In this document: one piece after another, positions 53,260 to 62,397 of the stretch | Position numbering within the stretch: the stretch's first letter is position 1 | Layout: every line of letters begins with the position of its first letter | Source: a candidate division KSB1 bacterium | GTDB taxonomy: Bacteria; Electryoneota; RPQS01 | Reading direction: 5' to 3' | NCBI GenBank assembly: GCA_016214895.1 | Contig: JACRMR010000012.1 | Span: 460,221-524,220, forward strand | Length of the DNA: 64,000 bases | Program-made: the position numbers and the translations under genes | Notes under the pieces: model-generated | What the model saw: the letters and a program-made list of their open reading frames with translations, nothing else | Told to the model about the DNA's origin: nothing | Database searches by the model: none

Positions 53260-54086
53260 GCGGCGGACTCCGCCGCCGCCGCGATAATTCGACCCGTCAG
53301 TTCGTTAAACACCGGCAATGCTCGCGCCCGACTCCGCTGATTCTCACGCAACCCGCGCGGAATCTCGATGTGATACGCCATCCGCGAAATCCCCGGTTGA
53401 AAACTCCCGATTTGCTTCGCGCTCAGTGCCTGCCAGTGCAGCCGGTGCAATGGTTCAATCAACAACTCCGGCAAGCTCTGCTCCACGGCATGCGCTGAAT
53501 AGAGCGCATGCAGCTCGCGCGCCAGATCGTCGCCCACTCCAACCGTGGCGATTTGCACCTGTTCGCAGCGACGATGAGAATGAATCTCGATCAGGACGTC
53601 TAACGGCAGGCTCCCGCCTCCCGCCTCGCTCAACGCGTGAATATAGTGGTAGTAAACCTCCGCTGCCCGCTCCGTTCGATGCTCCGAACGCCCCGGCGCG
53701 GTGGACTCCGTGGGCCGGTTCACATGCAGATGCCGACCGATGTTGACCGGAATCCGGTACTGGTCGCGATCCCGGTAGTTCATCGCCACCACACTGCCGG
53801 TCGAATAGGCTTGCGTCAGACGGTTACAAAAATACTCCGACCACTGATCAAAACTGACGTGCGGCGCCGCAATCACCACCCGCGGCCCCCGCGCGGAAAC
53901 GCCCCGCACCTGAATCTCGGCCGGTATCAGCTCCTGCAATAGCGCCTGCGCGCGCGCGCGTGTCACGACCCCCAGACCGTCGAACGGGTGAGACTGATCG
54001 CGGGTCAGCAGGAACTCAATCAACCGCCGCGTCAGCCGCTCTTGTGCCGCGGAGTCAATCACCGCTGCCGATCGAATTGTGTTCAT
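53256..54086 (-). CDS. N-formylglutamate-amidohydrolase-like protein
   Basis: 276 residues. Possible metal or catalytic motifs are APHVSFDQWSEYF, RPTESTAPGRSEHRTERAAEVYY and LIEIHSHRRCEQVQIATVGVG, consistent with the FGase superfamily (zinc amidase) but weak. It has no export signal. ATG 54086 is 32 bases inside the NUDIX gene; a longer frame exists upstream but overlaps more. The role is inferred from superfamily only. Confidence 0.5.
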   Translation of the reverse strand: MNTIRSAAVIDSAAQERLTRRLIEFLLTRDQSHPFDGLGVVTRARAQALLQELIPAEIQVRGVSARGPRVVIAAPHVSFDQWSEYFCNRLTQAYSTGSVVAMNYRDRDQYRIPVNIGRHLHVNRPTESTAPGRSEHRTERAAEVYYHYIHALSEAGGGSLPLDVLIEIHSHRRCEQVQIATVGVGDDLARELHALYSAHAVEQSLPELLIEPLHRLHWQALSAKQIGSFQPGISRMAYHIEIPRGLRENQRSRARALPVFNELTGRIIAAAAESAA

Positions 54087-54525
54087 CCCGCTCAAATGCC
54101 TGCAGCACGCACGCCAGAGCGTAGCCGTGGCCGCGATCGTCCCGAATCGAAACGGTCCCGGCCTCGATCTCAGCCCGCCCAGCCCACACAAAGGCCGTAT
54201 GTTCCTCGCTTAATCGAACCGCTTGCGTTCGCGAACGCGCCAGATAGTTGATGCACAGCAACAGCGGCTTGCCCGGCGCCATGCGACCGAACCACGTGTT
54301 CACCGCGCCGAACAGCTCGATCTCTAACCCCGTCTCTTCCGCGACCTCGCGACGCAGACCCGCGATTGGATCCTCACCGGGATCGAGTTTGCCGCCCGGC
54401 GGAGCAAATGTGTGCGGCGGATTCGCCCGCCGCAACAAGAGCAGTCGCTGCTCGCAGAAAATATACGCGCCCACCGCCACGCGATGCGTGAGCGGAGCCG
54501 TGATCATCGGGTCAAGTGCAGACAT
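54055..54525 (-). CDS. NUDIX hydrolase
   Basis: 156 residues. The NUDIX box reads GGKLDPGEDPIAGLRREVAEE followed by TGLEIE, with all key acidic residues. N-terminal RVAVGAYIFCEQRLLLLRR is standard. Substrates could be nucleoside diphosphates of many kinds. ATG 54525 overlaps the ABC permease stop by one base. No other hallmark sets the substrate. Confidence 0.85.
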   Translation of the reverse strand: MSALDPMITAPLTHRVAVGAYIFCEQRLLLLRRANPPHTFAPPGGKLDPGEDPIAGLRREVAEETGLEIELFGAVNTWFGRMAPGKPLLLCINYLARSRTQAVRLSEEHTAFVWAGRAEIEAGTVSIRDDRGHGYALACVLQAFERDEHNSIGSGD

Positions 54526-55859
54526 CAGCTCAACTCCGCGGCCAACCGCCGCCGAAACATAACGATGGCTACCGCCACCAGAACCAGCGCAAATCCCAAC
54601 AGTATTCCGCCTTCCAGCACAACGCCCGACACCCCCTGATCGCGCCAGAACACATCCGTGAAGCCCTGCATCGACCAATGTACCGGCGTCAATTGCGCGA
54701 CCGCCCGTACGAACTTCGGGATCATGAAACTCGGAAACATCGCGCCGCCAATCGCCGACATCCCCAAAATCACGACCACCTGCAATCCGGTGGCTTGTTC
54801 TTCCGTGCGGCTCACCGCGGCGGTAATCAGGCCGATGGAACTCATCGCCGCCGCCGTGCACACAATCACAAACAATGCGGCCGGCAAGTGCTCGAAGAAT
54901 TCCAGACCGAAGATCAGCCAACCGTAGATCATCATCGCCAGCAGCTGCAAGGCCCCGAGCGCTACCGCATTCACGTATTTCGACAACAACAGCTCGCCGC
55001 TGCTGACCGGACCGCTCAACAAGCGGCTCGCCGTGCCACCCCGCATCTCGCGCAACAACGACGCGGCGATCGCGCCCACCGCGAACAACATGAACATTAC
55101 GGCCGGACCCGCGACACTCTGCGCGATCCCCGGATTCGTGATCTGCTGACCGACCACCACCTCGCGCTTGATCTGCATCATCTTGGACAGCAGACTGTCC
55201 ACCCCGAACCCCGCCGCCGCCGGCTCCGCGCCCGCGTCGGCCCCAAGCACGAAGTCCTCGGGAAACCACGACGCCTGATCCGTGCTTTCAGGTAACGCGA
55301 TTTGGAAATTGCGCTCGATCGCGCGACGCAAATCGTTGGAGAAACCGCGACCGGCCAGCGAATCCCCTAAGCTCTGCTTCGCCAGATTCACGGGCATCAG
55401 ACCGGGAAACGTACGAAATATCTGCTGCTGCAAGAGCCCCGTCACGATTCCGGCCGTGAGGGGATCGCGCGGATCTTCGAGAATCGTCAACGCGACCGTA
55501 CAGCCCTTCAACCGCTCCGAAAAATCCGCCGGCAGCACAATGGCCGCACTCGACTTTCCCCGCTCCACCCGCGCGCGCGCCGTCAGACTATCGTACCGCA
55601 CCGAGTCGCGAGTCTGCTCGATCAGCTGCAATTCGGCCGTCAGGTCCAGCGCCCGGAACAGGCGCGCCCCGGCCGGACCCGTGTCCTGATTGACCGCCAA
55701 TACCTCGAGCGCCTCGATGCCGCCGTCACTGCCGCCGAACACGAGACCGAAAACCAGGATCATCACCATCGGCACAATAAAGCTCAGGGCGATGGCCGGC
55801 TTGTCGGCGAGAAAGATGCGAAAATCCTTTCCCACGAGTCTGAGTACGCGGCGAATCAA
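54525..55859 (-). CDS. ABC-2-type transporter permease
   Basis: 444 residues. One N-terminal membrane segment (PAIALSFIVPMVMILVFGLVFG), a ~180-residue exoplasmic domain (residues ~45-240), and five C-terminal membrane segments (PAVMFMLFAVGAIAASLL, ALGALQLLAMMIYGWLIFG and more), as in exporters of the ABC-2 type. TTG 55859 overlaps the ATPase stop (TTGA). The cargo (drug, lipid, polysaccharide) is unknown. Confidence 0.85.
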   Translation of the reverse strand: MIRRVLRLVGKDFRIFLADKPAIALSFIVPMVMILVFGLVFGGSDGGIEALEVLAVNQDTGPAGARLFRALDLTAELQLIEQTRDSVRYDSLTARARVERGKSSAAIVLPADFSERLKGCTVALTILEDPRDPLTAGIVTGLLQQQIFRTFPGLMPVNLAKQSLGDSLAGRGFSNDLRRAIERNFQIALPESTDQASWFPEDFVLGADAGAEPAAAGFGVDSLLSKMMQIKREVVVGQQITNPGIAQSVAGPAVMFMLFAVGAIAASLLREMRGGTASRLLSGPVSSGELLLSKYVNAVALGALQLLAMMIYGWLIFGLEFFEHLPAALFVIVCTAAAMSSIGLITAAVSRTEEQATGLQVVVILGMSAIGGAMFPSFMIPKFVRAVAQLTPVHWSMQGFTDVFWRDQGVSGVVLEGGILLGFALVLVAVAIVMFRRRLAAELS

Positions 55860-56761
55860 TCCCGCAACTCCTTGCCGGTCAATTGCAGAAAGAGCGCCTC
55901 AAGGTTTGGTCCGCGAATCTCCAGCCGGTCAAACCGCGCGCCCGACCGCTCCAAGTCCGTAACCGCGTTCCCCAAAAGCGTCCTGTCGCGCGGCACGTAG
56001 TCGGCGAACCCATCCCCCGCGATCATTTCCGCGCTCGCCAGCAACGGCCACGCCGACGGAGTCCCATGCGCCCGGATCGTGCTCGTCGATTTCACCCCGC
56101 TCAACAATTCCGAAAGCGTGCCCTCGGCCAATAGCCGACCGTGATCGATAATCCCGATCCGCCGACACAACCGCTCCGCCTCTTCCATATAGTGCGTCGT
56201 GTAGATAATCGTCTTCCCCGCGCGGTTTAACGTCTCCAGCATGGCGAAGATGCTGGCGCGAGATTGCGGATCCACGCCGACCGTCGGCTCGTCCAGCAAC
56301 AAGATTGACGGATCGTGCAGCAGTCCCGCCGCCAGATTCAATCGCCGCAGCATGCCGCCCGAAAACGTGCGCACCTTCGAGCGCGCCCGATCCGCGAGGC
56401 CGATCAGATCGAGCAACTCGGCACAACGGCCACGCAACGCCGCACCCCGCAAGTCGTACATCGCGCCGAATAACTCGAGATTCTCGCGGGCGGTCAGACT
56501 CTCGTAGAGCGCGATCTCCTGCGGCACGACCCCCACCGCCGCCGCCGGTTTCCCCCGAGCTATATCCCGGCCCGCGATCCACAACCGACCGCCGTCCGCC
56601 TGCAACAGCCCGCTGAGAATCCGCAACAACGTCGTCTTGCCCGCGCCGTTCGGCCCCAGCAAACCGTAGAACTCACCGTCCGCGATCTCAAAATCAACTC
56701 CGGCGAGGGCCCGGACCTCGCCAAAGGATTTGAACAATCCGCTGACGGAAATTGCGCTCAC
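55856..56761 (-). CDS. ABC transporter ATP-binding protein
   Basis: 301 residues. Walker A GLLGPNGAGKTTLLRIL, Q-loop VPQEIALYE, signature VRTFSGGMLRRLNLA, Walker B ILLLDEPTVGVDP and H-loop YTTHYMEEAERL. A ~100-residue C-terminal extension beyond the ATPase core is typical of ABC-2 exporters. GTG 56761 overlaps the rsmD stop (GTGA); a TTG at 56773 would lengthen it by four. Pair partner is the permease 54525-55859. Confidence 0.93.
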   Translation of the reverse strand: MSAISVSGLFKSFGEVRALAGVDFEIADGEFYGLLGPNGAGKTTLLRILSGLLQADGGRLWIAGRDIARGKPAAAVGVVPQEIALYESLTARENLELFGAMYDLRGAALRGRCAELLDLIGLADRARSKVRTFSGGMLRRLNLAAGLLHDPSILLLDEPTVGVDPQSRASIFAMLETLNRAGKTIIYTTHYMEEAERLCRRIGIIDHGRLLAEGTLSELLSGVKSTSTIRAHGTPSAWPLLASAEMIAGDGFADYVPRDRTLLGNAVTDLERSGARFDRLEIRGPNLEALFLQLTGKELRD

Positions 56762-57297
56762 TTGCGATCCCAAATACTAACCGTCGTCTCGCCAAACACG
56801 CGCGACTTTCGCAGCGCAAGACCGGTGACTTCCGGCGGCGCCTGCCGCTTCGAATGCTCAAACACCAGAACTCCCTCCGCCGCAAACAACCCGGACTCCA
56901 TGATCGATTCGATGACCGGACCCGGCGCTACCAGATCATACGGAGGATCGGCGAAAATCAGCTCAAACGGCTCCGGCCACCGCGCCGAATTGTGCAGGAA
57001 GTGCGCCACCTCCTCGCGACAAAACACCGCCCGATCCTGCAAATGAAATTGCGCCAGCGACCGCAGCGTGCGCTTCTCCGACTCATGCGCCCGGTCCACC
57101 AATACCGCCAGCCGCGCCCCGTGCTTCAGCGCGTGAATCCCGTACGATCCCACTCCGCAAAACAGATCGAGCACCGACTTCCCCGCGGCTTCTCCGGCCA
57201 GCATGTTGAACACCGACTCCAGCGTGCGGGCCGCCGTCGGCCGAAGTTCACCTCCATGGGTATGGCGGCGCGAACCGGATGATAGTCGAATCGCCAT
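56758..57297 (-). CDS. rsmD: 16S rRNA (guanine966-N2)-methyltransferase RsmD
   Basis: 179 residues. Landmarks of RsmD are LRPTAARTLESVFNML, VLDLFCGVGSYGIHALKHG (SAM) and IFADPPYDLVAPG (catalytic DPPY). Modifies G966 in the small-subunit rRNA. ATG 57297 is upstream of the conserved SGSRRHTHGGELRPT. It lies between comEA-like and ABC genes in the minus-strand operon. Confidence 0.93.
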   Translation of the reverse strand: MAIRLSSGSRRHTHGGELRPTAARTLESVFNMLAGEAAGKSVLDLFCGVGSYGIHALKHGARLAVLVDRAHESEKRTLRSLAQFHLQDRAVFCREEVAHFLHNSARWPEPFELIFADPPYDLVAPGPVIESIMESGLFAAEGVLVFEHSKRQAPPEVTGLALRKSRVFGETTVSIWDRK

Positions 57298-57333
57298 CGG
57301 ATATCGAGGAGGGTGAAGATTCGTCGTGTCGCG

Positions 57334-57729
57334 CTACTGTGAATCGAGCACGCACTGCGCGCGCATCTGCTCCAGACGCTTCGGACCGATCCCGCTGACT
57401 TCCGTCAGCCCGTCGATGGAACCAAACGGCCCGTGCTGATCGCGATACTCGACAATGGCCGCCGCCAGCGTGGGGCCAATCCCGCGCAGCCGCTCCAGGT
57501 CTTGCGCCGTCGCGCTGTTGATATTGACCGGAGCATTCCGCGCCGCCGCCCGCGCGCGCAGCACCGAGTCGATCCGCGCCTGCATGATACTCGAACTACC
57601 CGGCACCACCGCTAACGGCAGCCGCGGAGCATGTCCCCACCGCTCCACAACACGCACGGTCGCGCCCACCAGAAACAGAATGGCCAGCAGCCAGACCAAC
57701 GTGGCCGGACGAAATTCCATTCGCCACAT
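57334..57729 (-). CDS. ComEA-like helix-hairpin-helix protein
   Basis: 131 residues. A single N-terminal membrane helix (LVWLLAILFLVGATVRVV) anchors a periplasmic part that ends in ComEA-type tandem HhH: APVNINSATAQDLERLRGIGPTLAAAIVEYRDQHGPF and LTEVSGIGPKRLEQMRAQ. This is the DNA receptor fold of natural transformation, but small ComEA-like proteins in other roles are common. ATG 57729 lies five bases after dnaJ. Confidence 0.85.
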   Translation of the reverse strand: MWRMEFRPATLVWLLAILFLVGATVRVVERWGHAPRLPLAVVPGSSSIMQARIDSVLRARAAARNAPVNINSATAQDLERLRGIGPTLAAAIVEYRDQHGPFGSIDGLTEVSGIGPKRLEQMRAQCVLDSQ

Positions 57730-57734
57730 CAGAG

Positions 57735-58889
57735 TCAGCTCCCGAAAGCGTCCTTCATCCGGCCGAAAAAGGACTTGTCGCCCGCCCCGGGCCGGAAGTT
57801 CTCGCTCCGCTTCAGCTCCTCGATGAGCTCTCGCTCGCGCGGGGTCAACTTCGACGGCACATGCAGTTTGACCTCCACCAGCTCGTCGCCGACGTGCCGC
57901 GAATTCACTGCCGGCAGACCCTTCCCGCGCATGCGCAAAATCCGCCCGGGAATCGTGCCCGGCTCGATCTTCAGCCGCGCCTGGCCGGTCAAGGTCGGCA
58001 CATCGACTTCATCCCCGAGGATCAATTGCGGAATGCTCAGCAGCAGCGTGTAGAGGATGTTGTCCCCGTCGCGGCGAAAATGCTCGTGCTCGACCTCTTC
58101 GATAATCGCGATCAGATCCCCCGCCGGACCGCCCCGCGGACCCGCATTGCCTTCGCCGCGCAGCGTCAGATAATTGCCCGTCGCCACCCCGGCCGGAATG
58201 CTCACGTCCACGACCGCGTCCTCGCGATCGCGCCCCTCGCCCCGACACTGCGCACACGGCTCGGGAATGATCTTGCCTTCGCCGCGACACTGCGTGCAGG
58301 GCTGGATGTTCACGAACTGGCCCAGAATCGTGTTCGACACCTGCCGAATCTGTCCCGTCCCCTTGCACGTGGGACATGTCTTGCGCTGCGTCCCCTTCTT
58401 CGCACCGGAACCGTCGCATTCGTGACACTTCGCGTACCGCTTCACCCGGATCTTCTTCGTGACTCCGGTCGCGATTTCTTCGAGCGTCAAATTCAGCTTG
58501 ACCTGCAAATCGCTGCCGCGCACGCGCTGCGGACCGGAACCGCCCCGCGACTGCTGGCCAAACGCGCCGCCGAACATGCCGCCTTCCATGAACTGCCGCA
58601 ACGCGTCGGACAGATCAAACTCGAAGCCGCCGCTCCACTGCTGCTGCTGCGCCGCCCCCGGTCCGGTCGCCTGATGACCAAAGCGATCATAACGCGCGCG
58701 CTTCTCCGCGTCGGACAGCACGGAGTAGGCCTCGCCAACCTCCTTGAACTTCTCCTCCGCCGTCTTGTCGGCCTTATTGCGATCGGGATGATACTGCATC
58801 GCGAGCTTGCGATAGGCCTTCTTGATCTCCTCCTCGCTCGCGCTGCGCGGAACTCCCAAAATCTCGTAGTAATCGTGTTTCGTGGACAT
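57735..58889 (-). CDS. dnaJ: Chaperone DnaJ
   Basis: 384 residues, type I DnaJ. J domain with [13 protein letters not shown] (HPD), a Gly/Phe-rich linker, four zinc motifs [24 protein letters not shown] and CAQCRGEG, then the substrate-binding C-terminal domains. Works with DnaK (not in the window). ATG 58889. Follows grpE by about 12 bases in an hrcA-grpE-dnaJ operon. Confidence 0.97.
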   Translation of the reverse strand: MSTKHDYYEILGVPRSASEEEIKKAYRKLAMQYHPDRNKADKTAEEKFKEVGEAYSVLSDAEKRARYDRFGHQATGPGAAQQQQWSGGFEFDLSDALRQFMEGGMFGGAFGQQSRGGSGPQRVRGSDLQVKLNLTLEEIATGVTKKIRVKRYAKCHECDGSGAKKGTQRKTCPTCKGTGQIRQVSNTILGQFVNIQPCTQCRGEGKIIPEPCAQCRGEGRDREDAVVDVSIPAGVATGNYLTLRGEGNAGPRGGPAGDLIAIIEEVEHEHFRRDGDNILYTLLLSIPQLILGDEVDVPTLTGQARLKIEPGTIPGRILRMRGKGLPAVNSRHVGDELVEVKLHVPSKLTPRERELIEELKRSENFRPGAGDKSFFGRMKDAFGS

Positions 58890-58901
58890 GCGGCTGGCGC
58901 G

Positions 58902-59480
58902 TTAACGCGCGGCTTCCTCCCCGTCCCCGGATTCGCCCGCCGGCGCGACCTCCCCGGAGACGATCACCTGCGCATGGCGAATCACACGCTCGCCCAGCCG
59001 ATAACCGGGAGCGAGCACCAGCAGCACCGTACCCGCCGGAAATCCGGCCATCGGCTGCACCGCCATCGCTTCGTGCTCCACCGGATCGAAGGGCTGACCC
59101 AGACTCTCCAACTTCGTAACCCCGCGCGCCGCGAACGCCGACCACAACTTGCCGCGAATCAGCTCCACACCCTTACGGTACGGATCGTCCTGCGGCATAT
59201 TCCGGTCCGCCAGCATCCGGTCGAAATCATCGAGCACCGGCAACAGCGACAACAAAACCGTCTCTACCGCCACGTCGCGCACCGCGTCCAACTCGCCGCG
59301 CGTGCGCTTGCGAAAGTTTTCGAACTCCGCCAGCTTCCGCACATACTTGTCGCGCCACTCTTCAGCCTCGCGCCGCAGCTGCTCCAGCTCGGCGGACGGC
59401 TCCAACGCCGCGCCGCCCGCCGCCGCTTCCGCGGGAGTAATCGGTGTATCTTCGTTCATCGAATGTCGTGCAGGTTTCAT
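58902..59480 (-). CDS. grpE: Nucleotide exchange factor GrpE
   Basis: 192 residues. N-terminal Ala-rich low-complexity part, long coiled coil (LEQLRREAEEWRDKYVRKLAEFENFRKR in part), and the compact beta domain VEHEAMAVQPMAGFPAGTVLLVLAPGYRLGERVIRHAQV. ATG 59480 overlaps hrcA's stop (ATGA); ATG 59459 could also serve. Releases ADP from DnaK. Confidence 0.94.
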   Translation of the reverse strand: MKPARHSMNEDTPITPAEAAAGGAALEPSAELEQLRREAEEWRDKYVRKLAEFENFRKRTRGELDAVRDVAVETVLLSLLPVLDDFDRMLADRNMPQDDPYRKGVELIRGKLWSAFAARGVTKLESLGQPFDPVEHEAMAVQPMAGFPAGTVLLVLAPGYRLGERVIRHAQVIVSGEVAPAGESGDGEEAAR

Positions 59481-60541
59481 TTGACCGCGGAGCCGCCGCG
59501 CAGATGCCGGTTGATCGTGTGCGCGGTGAACTCGACCAGACTCTTCAGCTTCGAGTAGTCCATCCGCGTCGGGCCGATGACGCCCAGCTTGCCCGTAACC
59601 GTCGCCGTGCGATACCCCGACAACAACACCGACAAATCCTTCGCCCGCGCGTCCGGATTCTCGCTGCCAATCGTGATCGAGACTTCGCGACGCTCGTCGC
59701 TCTGCGATTGCAGCAGGTGAATGATGATGTCCTTGTCTTCGATCAGCTCGATGATCCCCCGCATCGAGCGCGCGTCCGAATACTCCGGCTGCGAAAGCAT
59801 CGCCGCGCGACCGCCAATCTTGAGGTCCTCATGATCCGTGAAGCTGAACAGCCGCTCCGCCGAATCTACGAAAAAGCGCACCAGCCCCGGCAGCGGGAGT
59901 TGCATGGTGCCGATGCGCTCGCCGATGCCGGCCCGAATCTGCGACAACGGCAGACCCGCCAGCCGGCTGTTCAACGCCTGCGTGATCTGCTGCAGTTGAT
60001 CGGTGGGCAGCGCATGCTCAAGCTCCACCATGATCGTGCGCACCGGCCCGGATTCCAGCGAGATCACCACCAGACACTTGTGCTCCGCGATCCGCACGAT
60101 GTCAATCCGCTGCAAAACCGCCTCTTCGAGCGATGGAATCGCGACAATGCTCAGCAGCCGCGAGGCCGACGAAAGCACGCGCGCCGTCACCGCCATGATC
60201 TCATCGATCTCCTGCGAGACCCCGTCGTATTCCGCTTCGATCGCTTCCTTTTCCTGCGAGCTCAGCTCCTGCGCCCCCATCAGATCGTTCACGTAAAGCC
60301 GATAACCCAGATCGGACGGCACCCGGCCCGCCGACGTGTGCGGGTGCGCGAGCAGGCCCATCTCTTCGAGATCGGCCATCACATTCCGAATCGTCGCCGG
60401 CGAGAGATCGAGTCCATGATGACGCGAAAGCTGTCGCGAGCCGACCGGATTGGCCGTCAGCACAAAATGCTGCACCACTGCGCGCAGAATTTCGCGTTCG
60501 CGTTCCGTGAGCGAGATCAGATTCATCCGCTCGCCCGCCAT
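59477..60541 (-). CDS. hrcA: Heat-inducible transcription repressor HrcA
   Basis: 354 residues. The winged-helix N-terminus has TEREREILRAVVQHFVLTANPVGSRQLS and LSPATIRNVMADLEEMGLL; the C-terminal GAF-like and insertion domains follow (GRAAMLSQPEYSDARSMRGIIELIEDK). It binds CIRCE operators to repress heat-shock genes with GroEL as sensor. A -35/-10 pair lies ~65 bases upstream, but no canonical CIRCE could be seen there. ATG 60541. First gene of the operon hrcA-grpE-dnaJ. Confidence 0.95.
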   Translation of the reverse strand: MAGERMNLISLTEREREILRAVVQHFVLTANPVGSRQLSRHHGLDLSPATIRNVMADLEEMGLLAHPHTSAGRVPSDLGYRLYVNDLMGAQELSSQEKEAIEAEYDGVSQEIDEIMAVTARVLSSASRLLSIVAIPSLEEAVLQRIDIVRIAEHKCLVVISLESGPVRTIMVELEHALPTDQLQQITQALNSRLAGLPLSQIRAGIGERIGTMQLPLPGLVRFFVDSAERLFSFTDHEDLKIGGRAAMLSQPEYSDARSMRGIIELIEDKDIIIHLLQSQSDERREVSITIGSENPDARAKDLSVLLSGYRTATVTGKLGVIGPTRMDYSKLKSLVEFTAHTINRHLRGGSAVK

Positions 60542-60606
60542 CCCTTCGTCGCCGATCCCGACCAGAACATTCTACCTCACCAATCCGCAAGATTATGGGA
60601 AACTAA

Positions 60607-60635
60607 AAGATACGGAATTTTCTGCCCCTTGTCAA
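60607..60635 (-). promoter_or_regulatory. Sigma70-type promoter of the hrcA operon
   Basis: TTGACA (60630-60635), 17-base spacer, TATCTT (60607-60612) on the minus strand, about 66 bases ahead of the hrcA ATG. No obvious CIRCE inverted repeat overlaps it, although GAGTGGTGCT upstream is faintly similar to a half site. Confidence 0.8.
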
Positions 60636-60747
60636 GCCCAGCACCACTCGCTAAAGTCTATAAACTTCAAAGGCTTACCCTAAGTCACCGGACCCAAAGC
60701 CCAACCCCGGGCTGCCGCCAGGGCTTTTGGAACGCCCGGCCTGCGGC

Positions 60748-60774
60748 GGCACGTCTCCTCCGGCTTGACGTGCC
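60748..60774. repeat. Inverted repeat GGCACGTC/GACGTGCC
   Basis: Eight-base arms with an 11-base loop, next to CCGGGCTGCC-GGAACGCCCGG. Not followed by T-run; looks like one more intergenic palindrome of unknown use. Confidence 0.6.
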
Positions 60775-60802
60775 CCGCGCTTTCCCGAGCGTCAGCAAAT
60801 TA

Positions 60803-60830
60803 AAACGGCGACTCCTGCGAGCCGCCGTTT
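60803..60830 (-). terminator. Rho-independent terminator of the diheme cytochrome
   Basis: On the minus strand AAACGGCGGCT pairs with AGTCGCCGTTT (11 bases, one G-T), loop CGCAGG, then TTAATTTG. Lies 22 bases after the cytochrome stop. Confidence 0.85.
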
Positions 60831-60851
60831 CTCAGAGTGAAAGTCGCGCGC

Positions 60852-61715
60852 TTACGGGAACGCGATCGTATCGGTGAGAGCCTTGTACAGGTTGATCATC
60901 TCCTCATCCTGAATCCCAAACTGACCGGCCATGTTGGGATCCGAACCCAGTTGACCGAATTTCACCTTGTGCTGCACTTCGTTCGGCTTGTGTCGTAAGA
61001 ATGCGCCGACCGTCAGATACTCCTCGACTTCGATAAACTGGCCGGTCGAGCCGTGACATACGGCGCAGTGAGCCGCGAAGTACGATGCCCCGGACGTCGC
61101 GTTTCCATTCCGGCCAATGTTGGAATACGTGGCCGAGCCCGTCGGGTAGGCACCCGTGTAAGTCGCATCGTAAAGCTGGCTGACGTCAATCGCCTCTTCT
61201 TTCAAGTACTTGACCAAATTCCAGATTTCGCCGTCGGTCAGGATCTCGGCAAGATTCGGCATTTGATCGCCGACCGTGGGATTGGTCGCGGGATCATACG
61301 TGGACAAGTCCGCGCTCACCGGGCGGCGCGTCGCACCGGTGCCGGTCTTCAAAGCGTCAAACAGCTCTTGACTGGTTTTGGCGGCTGCGATCGTGCGCAA
61401 GTTCACAGCGGATACATTCGGCCGAGTCGTGCGCGGCCCGCGTCCGATGTAAGAACCGCTCTGCCCCAGAAGATCCCACCCGTGACATTGCTTGCAACGG
61501 AAGAAATCCGAATACGTATTGAACGTCGCGAGGTGAGTATCGGTGGTGTCGTGGCCCGATTCCCTGCTCCAGAACTTGTCGTACGACACTCCGCCCGTTC
61601 CGCCGTTGGCCAGGTCATACGGGCTGGAACTCGTATCTTCCGAGTCCTCGGCACACCCGATCAGCAACACAGACGAGAGGGCAATCAGTGACACAACCCG
61701 AGATAAAAACCGCAT
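60852..61715 (-). CDS. Diheme c-type cytochrome lipoprotein
   Basis: 287 residues. Lipoprotein signal FLSRVVSLIALSSVLLIGC with lipobox LIGC; heme sites FRCKQCHGWDLLG (residues ~73-85) and AHCAVCHGSTGQF (~200-212). The second domain has GSTGQFIEVEEYLTVGAFLRHKPNEV, and a likely axial Met near QDEEMINLYK. Resembles diheme cytochromes of electron chains on the outer side of membranes. ATG 61715 has AAGGAG nine bases upstream; longer frames have no signal. Own promoter at 61824-61851 and terminator after it. Confidence 0.85.
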   Translation of the reverse strand: MRFLSRVVSLIALSSVLLIGCAEDSEDTSSSPYDLANGGTGGVSYDKFWSRESGHDTTDTHLATFNTYSDFFRCKQCHGWDLLGQSGSYIGRGPRTTRPNVSAVNLRTIAAAKTSQELFDALKTGTGATRRPVSADLSTYDPATNPTVGDQMPNLAEILTDGEIWNLVKYLKEEAIDVSQLYDATYTGAYPTGSATYSNIGRNGNATSGASYFAAHCAVCHGSTGQFIEVEEYLTVGAFLRHKPNEVQHKVKFGQLGSDPNMAGQFGIQDEEMINLYKALTDTIAFP

Positions 61716-61823
61716 CTTCCCGTTCTCCTTTTTGATGAACTGCTCTCCGGCCGGTTCCAAACTCGATTCAGAGCAACCGTGCACAGAGTCGCGGTATCCG
61801 TGACATTGACTGTTTACACGGTG

Positions 61824-61851
61824 AATATACAAGAATAAGGCAGATTGTCAA
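61824..61851 (-). promoter_or_regulatory. Sigma70-type promoter of the diheme cytochrome
   Basis: TTGACA (61846-61851), 16-base spacer, TATATT (61824-61829), about 110 bases before ATG 61715, in an AT-rich stretch. Confidence 0.8.
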
Positions 61852-62060
61852 ACAAAACCTTTATATTATCAAATAAGTCCTATTACTTAATATGCGCAAC
61901 TATTCACAATCTGCCTGAAAGCGCGGTTCCACTCCCGTCCCCTGCCTCTTCGGTTCGTCTCTGCCCCACAATATTTGGGAGAGTCGGGACCGTTGTGCCA
62001 GCACTCCGCCGAGCCGGGTCAAGGTCGTCCTCAGTCCGCACCGGAATCCCCCTCGGGTCC

Positions 62061-62079
62061 TTCCCCAGTTTCTGGGGAA
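62061..62079. repeat. Palindrome TTCCCCAG/CTGGGGAA
   Basis: Eight-base perfect arms with a three-T loop, inside the intergenic island. No T-run follows. Confidence 0.7.
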
Positions 62080-62148
62080 GTTAGATGGGGTCCGCTTTCG
62101 CCGCCGAGCCGCGCGTCCTCGCCCAGCCGGAACCGGAGAGCCAGCTCT

Positions 62149-62169
62149 CCCCCCACATCCTGTGGGGGG
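62149..62169. repeat. Palindrome CCCCCCACA/TGTGGGGGG
   Basis: Nine-base perfect arms with loop TCC, followed by a further G-rich tract (CCGGGGGGG). Same island. Confidence 0.75.
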
Positions 62170-62206
62170 CCGGGGGGGTGCGCGTCTTCGCGCATCGGGA
62201 ACTCCT

Positions 62207-62239
62207 CGCCGAGCAGGGACTGTGTCCCTGCCGGAATCC
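62207..62239. repeat. Dispersed palindrome in the intergenic island
   Basis: CGCCGA, stem GCAGGGAC/GTCCCTGC, loop TGT, CGGAATCC. Matches the rnpB copies and shows that the family reaches at least 37 kb away. Confidence 0.88.
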
Positions 62240-62397
62240 CACCCCGGTCGTCAACCAGACCAGATTCCGCCACACGGCAGCCGCGTCAAATCCTGCACAT
62301 CACGGGCCGTATCTCCCGTAGGGGCGGGTCCGCGACCGGCCCCCTGAACCGCACCGCATGCTGCGAATCGAGCCGTCAGCAAACCCTCCCGAGCGGG

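Larger units (their letters stand above)
60542..60851. other. Intergenic region between hrcA and a cytochrome gene
   Basis: Holds the hrcA promoter (60607-60635), two GC palindromes (including 60748-60774) and the cytochrome terminator (60803-60830). No gene is seen. Confidence 0.7.
61852..62397. other. Palindrome-rich intergenic island
   Basis: About 550 bases without a convincing gene. After an AT-rich 80 bases it turns GC-rich with several palindromes: TTCCCCAG/CTGGGGAA, CCCCCCACA/TGTGGGGGG and a full copy of the dispersed palindrome. Short frames here encode Arg/Pro/Ser-rich sequence and are judged spurious. Confidence 0.7.

Noticed and set aside
57861..59558. 565-codon plus-strand frame opposite dnaJ and grpE
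   Set aside because: Shadow of conserved chaperone genes; no start signal or recognisable domain.
60640..60665. CIRCE-like half site upstream of hrcA (AGCACCACTCGCTAA)
   Set aside because: Only part of the consensus matches and the second half at nine-base distance is missing.
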